From NCBI GenBank assembly GCA_946699065.1, contig CAMPDV010000024.1:806001-870000 (forward strand): a stretch of 64,000 nt of DNA, given 5' to 3'. The notes below the pieces were generated by a model that was not told the origin of the DNA, made no database searches, and saw only the letters and a program-made list of their open reading frames with translations. A program made the position numbers and the translations under genes. Every line of letters starts with the position of its first letter. Position 1 is the stretch's first letter. The stretch comes from Loxodes magnus. Its lineage: Eukaryota > Ciliophora > Karyorelictea > Loxodida > Loxodidae. This document shows, piece by piece, positions 60,762-64,000 of the stretch.

Positions 60762-62082
60762 AAATGATATTTAACTTTATCAATAATTTTCTTAATTTAA
60801 AATACTTTTCTTACATATCAATATACAACCTTTTAATTAATTTGACAAAATATTATTAAGTTATTTTCTTCTTTATAAGTTTAACTAAAATGCTTCTCTG
60901 TAAGATTTTTCTTATAAATTAATTAGTAAATAAGTGTTATAATATTAAAAAATAATAATAATTAAACAAGCTAACTTAAAGATCTTCTAATTTATTATAA
61001 AAATATATAGAATAAATCAAATATTTGAATTACTAAACTCTATTCTTTTATATTATATTAATAATAACTTTTTTAAATCATAAATTCATTTATTTCTAAC
61101 TAAAAGAGAAATTGGATATTTAGTTACTATCATTAAGAGTCAATATTTTGGAGAGTAAGAATCAATTTAGAAAAGTAATTCTTCTTGTTTGTAAATTACT
61201 TTATAAAATTTTCTCTTTTACTAAATGTAAATAATTCTCTTTATTTATTACTAAAAATGAAAAACTAAATCATTTACATTTAGTATTTTAATGCTTATTA
61301 TTTTTAAGATAACATTCTTTTTAAACGCTAACCTTTATTTAAAGTTTTTTAGACATCATCTTGTTAGATTAAAGAGTCAGTATGTTTTTATTTTAGTTTA
61401 ATTTTAAATTAGTTAGATTTTTCATATTTTATAAGAAGAAATTTCAAGAAATTTAAATTATAGAAAGCTTTTTAAAAGATTTACACTTGATAAATAAAGC
61501 ATTTACTATAAAGCAAAAAATGTATAAAATGCATAAATTTAAATTAAAAGGTTAAGTATAAGCTACAGCTAAACTATAAAAATTACCTTTAACAAATTCC
61601 AATTTTTTAAATTAAAATTGGTATGCTAGGATAAATACACTTAAATTAATTATAAGATCAAATCTTTTTTTTATTATTGCTTTATTATCAAATGCATTTA
61701 ACTTAGAAAATGATGGATTTAAATTAAACTAACTAAGACAATGTTTGTTTTATTCTATAAAATATATAACAAAAGCAAAGCAAATATTATGCTTAGCTAA
61801 TCACTTAATTATACTTAAAAATGTATAATTTTTAACTTGCTTATTAATTTATTATTGATAAAAAATCTCTCTTAATTTAAAAAAAGATAAAAAAATGAAT
61901 TCTTTGAGTGCTTTTATTAAAAAAGAATGGTCAAAGTAATGATATATATTAAATAATATTTTAAATGTAAATTTCACTTCATATTCAAAAGTAAAATTGT
62001 AAAAAGCTTAGCTTTTTATTTTATCTTTTCATTTCTTTAGAACTAGCATAAAAATTAACATTTAAAAGCTTTATGCCATAAA
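60762..62082. other. intergenic, AT-rich
   Basis: About 1.3 kb with no supportable gene; contains the inverted repeat at 61219-61285. Confidence 0.5.
61219..61285. repeat. 14-bp perfect inverted repeat with 39-bp spacer
   Basis: TACTAAATGTAAAT (61219-61232) and its exact complement ATTTACATTTAGTA (61272-61285). Could form a hairpin or mark the ends of a tiny element; no target duplication is evident. Confidence 0.6.
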
Positions 62083-62379
62083 ATGATAAATATGGCATCA
62101 AAGAGGAATGGAAGAAGTAGCCAAATTCCGAGTTTTTTTTGTTAATTGCATTCTTTGAATTGTTTCGCGAAATGACATGGCTTTTTATTATTTCGGGAAG
62201 ATGAGGCTTCAATAAGGACGATTTTAGATTATTTTTTCGCAAAGTCTAAGCTGAATTGAAGAGTAAATGATGGCTTGGCACTATCCAAAGATTAGATGGA
62301 GAAGATTAATTCTCAAGCATAACTTTCGTGAGAATATTGTGATTTTTATTTACTGATTTCTGGAAATCCAAAAAACTGA
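62083..62379 (+). CDS. small hypothetical protein
   Basis: 98 residues from ATG 62083 (a second in-frame ATG at 62092 begins MASKRNGRSS) to TGA 62377. It has a basic N-terminus, then a compact, aromatic-rich sequence: FAKWHGFLLFREDEASIRTI, LDYFFAKSKLNWRVNDGLAL, then SWEYCDFYLLISGNPKN. Three Trp are TGA. A minus-strand frame covers the same bases with a less protein-like translation. No family recognised; upstream exons cannot be excluded. Confidence 0.55.
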
Positions 62380-62763
62380 AATTTGCATAGGTAATATTTT
62401 CATAAATTCAATTAAAAGTAGATATATTCATAATTTGTTCTAGATTAATAAAAAATTAACTTACTCATTGTCTAGCATCATATTAAAAAAGTAAATAAGA
62501 AACTTCCACTTTATTAATATTCTTCTTAAAAATAAGATTAATTAAGCAAAATATAAAATTTTAAAATATCAGCTAAATAAGTAGAACTAAAAGAAATTAT
62601 CTAAATACTAAAAAGGATATAAAATCTCAAAAATATGACTACTATCAAAAAAGAGAAACATCTAAATTATTAAATTTAAAAGAAAAGGTTGGAAAAATTT
62701 AATTTACTTTTTAACAAAAACAATTTTTAAGATATGATATAAAATTTTAATTTTTAGGGTATT
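62380..62763. other. intergenic between convergent genes
   Basis: About 380 bases, nothing recognised. Confidence 0.5.
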
Positions 62764-63449
62764 TCAACCAGTTTAAAAAACTGATTCTCCTTCTATCTAA
62801 TATAATAGTTAGGATTATTTGCTTTTTCTAGTTTGAAAACTAAGGCTTCTTCAGTTTTATTTTCTTCTTTTTATATTCATCTTGAGGCTAATAAGTCAAT
62901 GCTCTTCAGTTTCATCTTGTAGATGGTTTTTTTTAATATAGTTTTTGAGGCTAATTTCCAATATATCTTCCAACATTTCTTCTTTATTCACAGAATCTAT
63001 TACATTATTTAATTCTATAATTTTTCATGCTATAGTAAAGTCAAGTTATTTAAGACTTTTTTCTCATTTATCTATTTTATTTCAACAGCTTTTACTAAGC
63101 AAAATTACTATATAATCTGATCATTTTAAATGTTCCAAAAAACTTTAATCTCCTGTTATTAAATCAGATTTCTTGTCTCTTCTTGCTATAAAAAAATCCT
63201 TAAAGAATTAAATAATTAAAATTTTTCATACTAAAACATGAGATTAATAAAGGATATGCAAAACACTAAAATCTTTTTATTATTTAAAAGTTATTAAATT
63301 ATTAAAAATAAATCTGAAAGCATTTATTAGAACTAAGTACTTTTAACATCTAAAATAGGAAAGTTTTTATAAATCCTTTTTAAATATACTACATCTATTT
63401 TATTACTTTCTACTTTCAATAAATATTTTTCTTTATTACTTTATTCCAT
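62764..63449 (-). CDS. hypothetical protein with one probable intron
   Basis: Model of 221 residues: ATG 63449, exon 1 (MEQSNKEKYLLKVESNKIDV, then VYLKRIYKNFPILDV), a 20-nt intron at 63089-63108, exon 2 (CWNKIDKWEKSLKQLDFTIA, WKIIELNNVIDSVNKEEMLE, DILEISLKNYIKKNHLQDET), ending at TGA 62766-62764. The frame change and the protein-like exons support it. Exon 2 uses TGA for five Trp. Helical, charged, no recognised domain. Confidence 0.5.
63089..63108 (-). other. candidate 20-nt intron
   Basis: GTAATTTTGCTTAGTAAAAG (minus). An internal AG would alternatively give a 14-nt intron of the same phase. Confidence 0.5.
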
Positions 63450-63622
63450 CTAAAATTTTTTAAATATGAAATGTTTTAAATAAAAATAAACTAAATAAAT
63501 TAAATAAAATCTTATTATATTAAACAAAAATTTTTATTTTATTTAATAAAAAGTGTATTTAGTTTTGAAATTTTTTAGATTTAAAATATTTTAAAATAAA
63601 AGCTTTTATCTAATATTTATAA

Positions 63623-64000
63623 ATGTCTGATAAATTAAAAGTGTCATTCTTAAGTTATGTAGTCTATATTATTTGTTTAATAACTTTTTTCGAGATAAAC
63701 CTAATTAAAATTGATTAAGTTTTATTGTTTTACTTTTTTAATATTTATAATATAAAATTAAAAAAAAGGTAGAAAGCTTAAAGAGGCTTTCAACATCACT
63801 TTCTAATAGAGGAGAGAAAATAAAAAGCGTCAATCCCTCAACCTACATTTCATTAAATAACGATCTTCCTATTAAGTACAATTAAAACAACTTCCAAAAA
63901 TAGGAAAAACATAGAAGTAGACCCTTAAACTTCGACAATGGCAGAGAAGCAAAAGAAGCAATAGGAAATGGTAATGTAACAGGAAATATGTGAATTTAAC
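63623..64000 (+). CDS. 5' part of a gene running off the window
   Basis: ATG 63623 begins MSDKLKVSFLSYVVYIICLI, a hydrophobic N-terminal segment. A candidate 17-nt intron (63769-63785) joins it to a clearly protein-like frame: RLSTSLSNRGEKIKSVNPST, YISLNNDLPIKYNQNNFQKQ, then RSRPLNFDNGREAKEAIGNG. The second part is firmly coding by composition; the link to the ATG is inferred. Truncated at the window end. Family unknown. Confidence 0.5.
63769..63785 (+). other. candidate 17-nt intron
   Basis: GTAGAAAGCTTAAAGAG; chosen because phase and length fit the window's introns, but the acceptor is not unique. Confidence 0.4.

Noticed and set aside
62021-62242. Minus-strand 73-codon ORF
   Set aside because: Overlaps the plus-strand gene at 62083-62379, whose aromatic, charged composition is more protein-like; not excluded absolutely.
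1-64000. Telomeric repeats, CRISPR arrays, rRNA, intact transposases
   Set aside because: Scanned by eye on both strands; no telomere-type C/A-rich tandem repeats, spacer-repeat arrays, rRNA blocks or DDE/reverse-transcriptase motifs were found.

Overview
The window looks like nuclear DNA from a ciliate with a karyorelictean-type genetic code (NCBI table 27). It is very AT-rich. Conserved eukaryotic proteins appear only when TAA and TAG are read as glutamine and in-frame TGA as tryptophan, yet every well-supported gene also ends at TGA. Examples of TGA at a conserved tryptophan are the APGSW motif of a Trm7-like methyltransferase (12633), the FLEW motif of an AP-1 sigma subunit (5460) and the N-terminal chorein region of VPS13 (51647). 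Standard-code ORF calling breaks nearly every gene into pieces. GT-AG introns are tiny: the ten best-supported are 16-22 nt. A Loxodes-like karyorelict is my inference. The Condylostoma code (table 28) is the main alternative, but no gene here needs TAA or TAG as a stop.

Layout. 1-14.7 kb: the 3' end of an unknown gene, an ABCC-type ABC transporter, an AP-1 sigma adaptin, a TXNDC17-like thioredoxin, a CFAP97D/hemingway-like protein, an NCLX-like cation/calcium exchanger (minus), a Trm7/FTSJ1 tRNA methyltransferase and a PPP-like phosphatase (minus). 15-29.4 kb: low-complexity hypothetical proteins, a two-TM protein, a large SPRK-rich protein with a PP1-docking-like motif, a MORN-repeat protein, a MATCAP-type tubulin tyrosine carboxypeptidase and an MBLAC2-like metallo-beta-lactamase-fold hydrolase (minus). 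29.4-43 kb: sparser, with an unresolved minus-strand reading region, a small Cys-rich protein, two coiled-coil proteins, a proteasome beta subunit (PSMB4-like) and a multi-TM PAS protein. 43.4-51 kb: a surface/secretory neighbourhood (a four-TM protein, a mucin-like single-pass protein full of N-glycosylation sequons, a Cys-containing secreted-type ORF), then a CEP70-like centrosomal protein. 51.5-60.8 kb: one 3062-residue VPS13 lipid-transfer protein with a single 16-nt intron near its end. 60.8-64 kb: mostly non-coding, with three small or partial genes.

Several genes point to cilia and basal bodies (CFAP97D, CEP70, MATCAP, MORN, coiled coils), as expected for a ciliate, but nothing indicates operons. 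Most intergenic gaps are 0.3-2 kb. No tRNA, rRNA, telomere, CRISPR array or intact transposon was recognised. Non-coding DNA here gives long open frames because only TGA stops, so unconserved ORFs carry low confidence.
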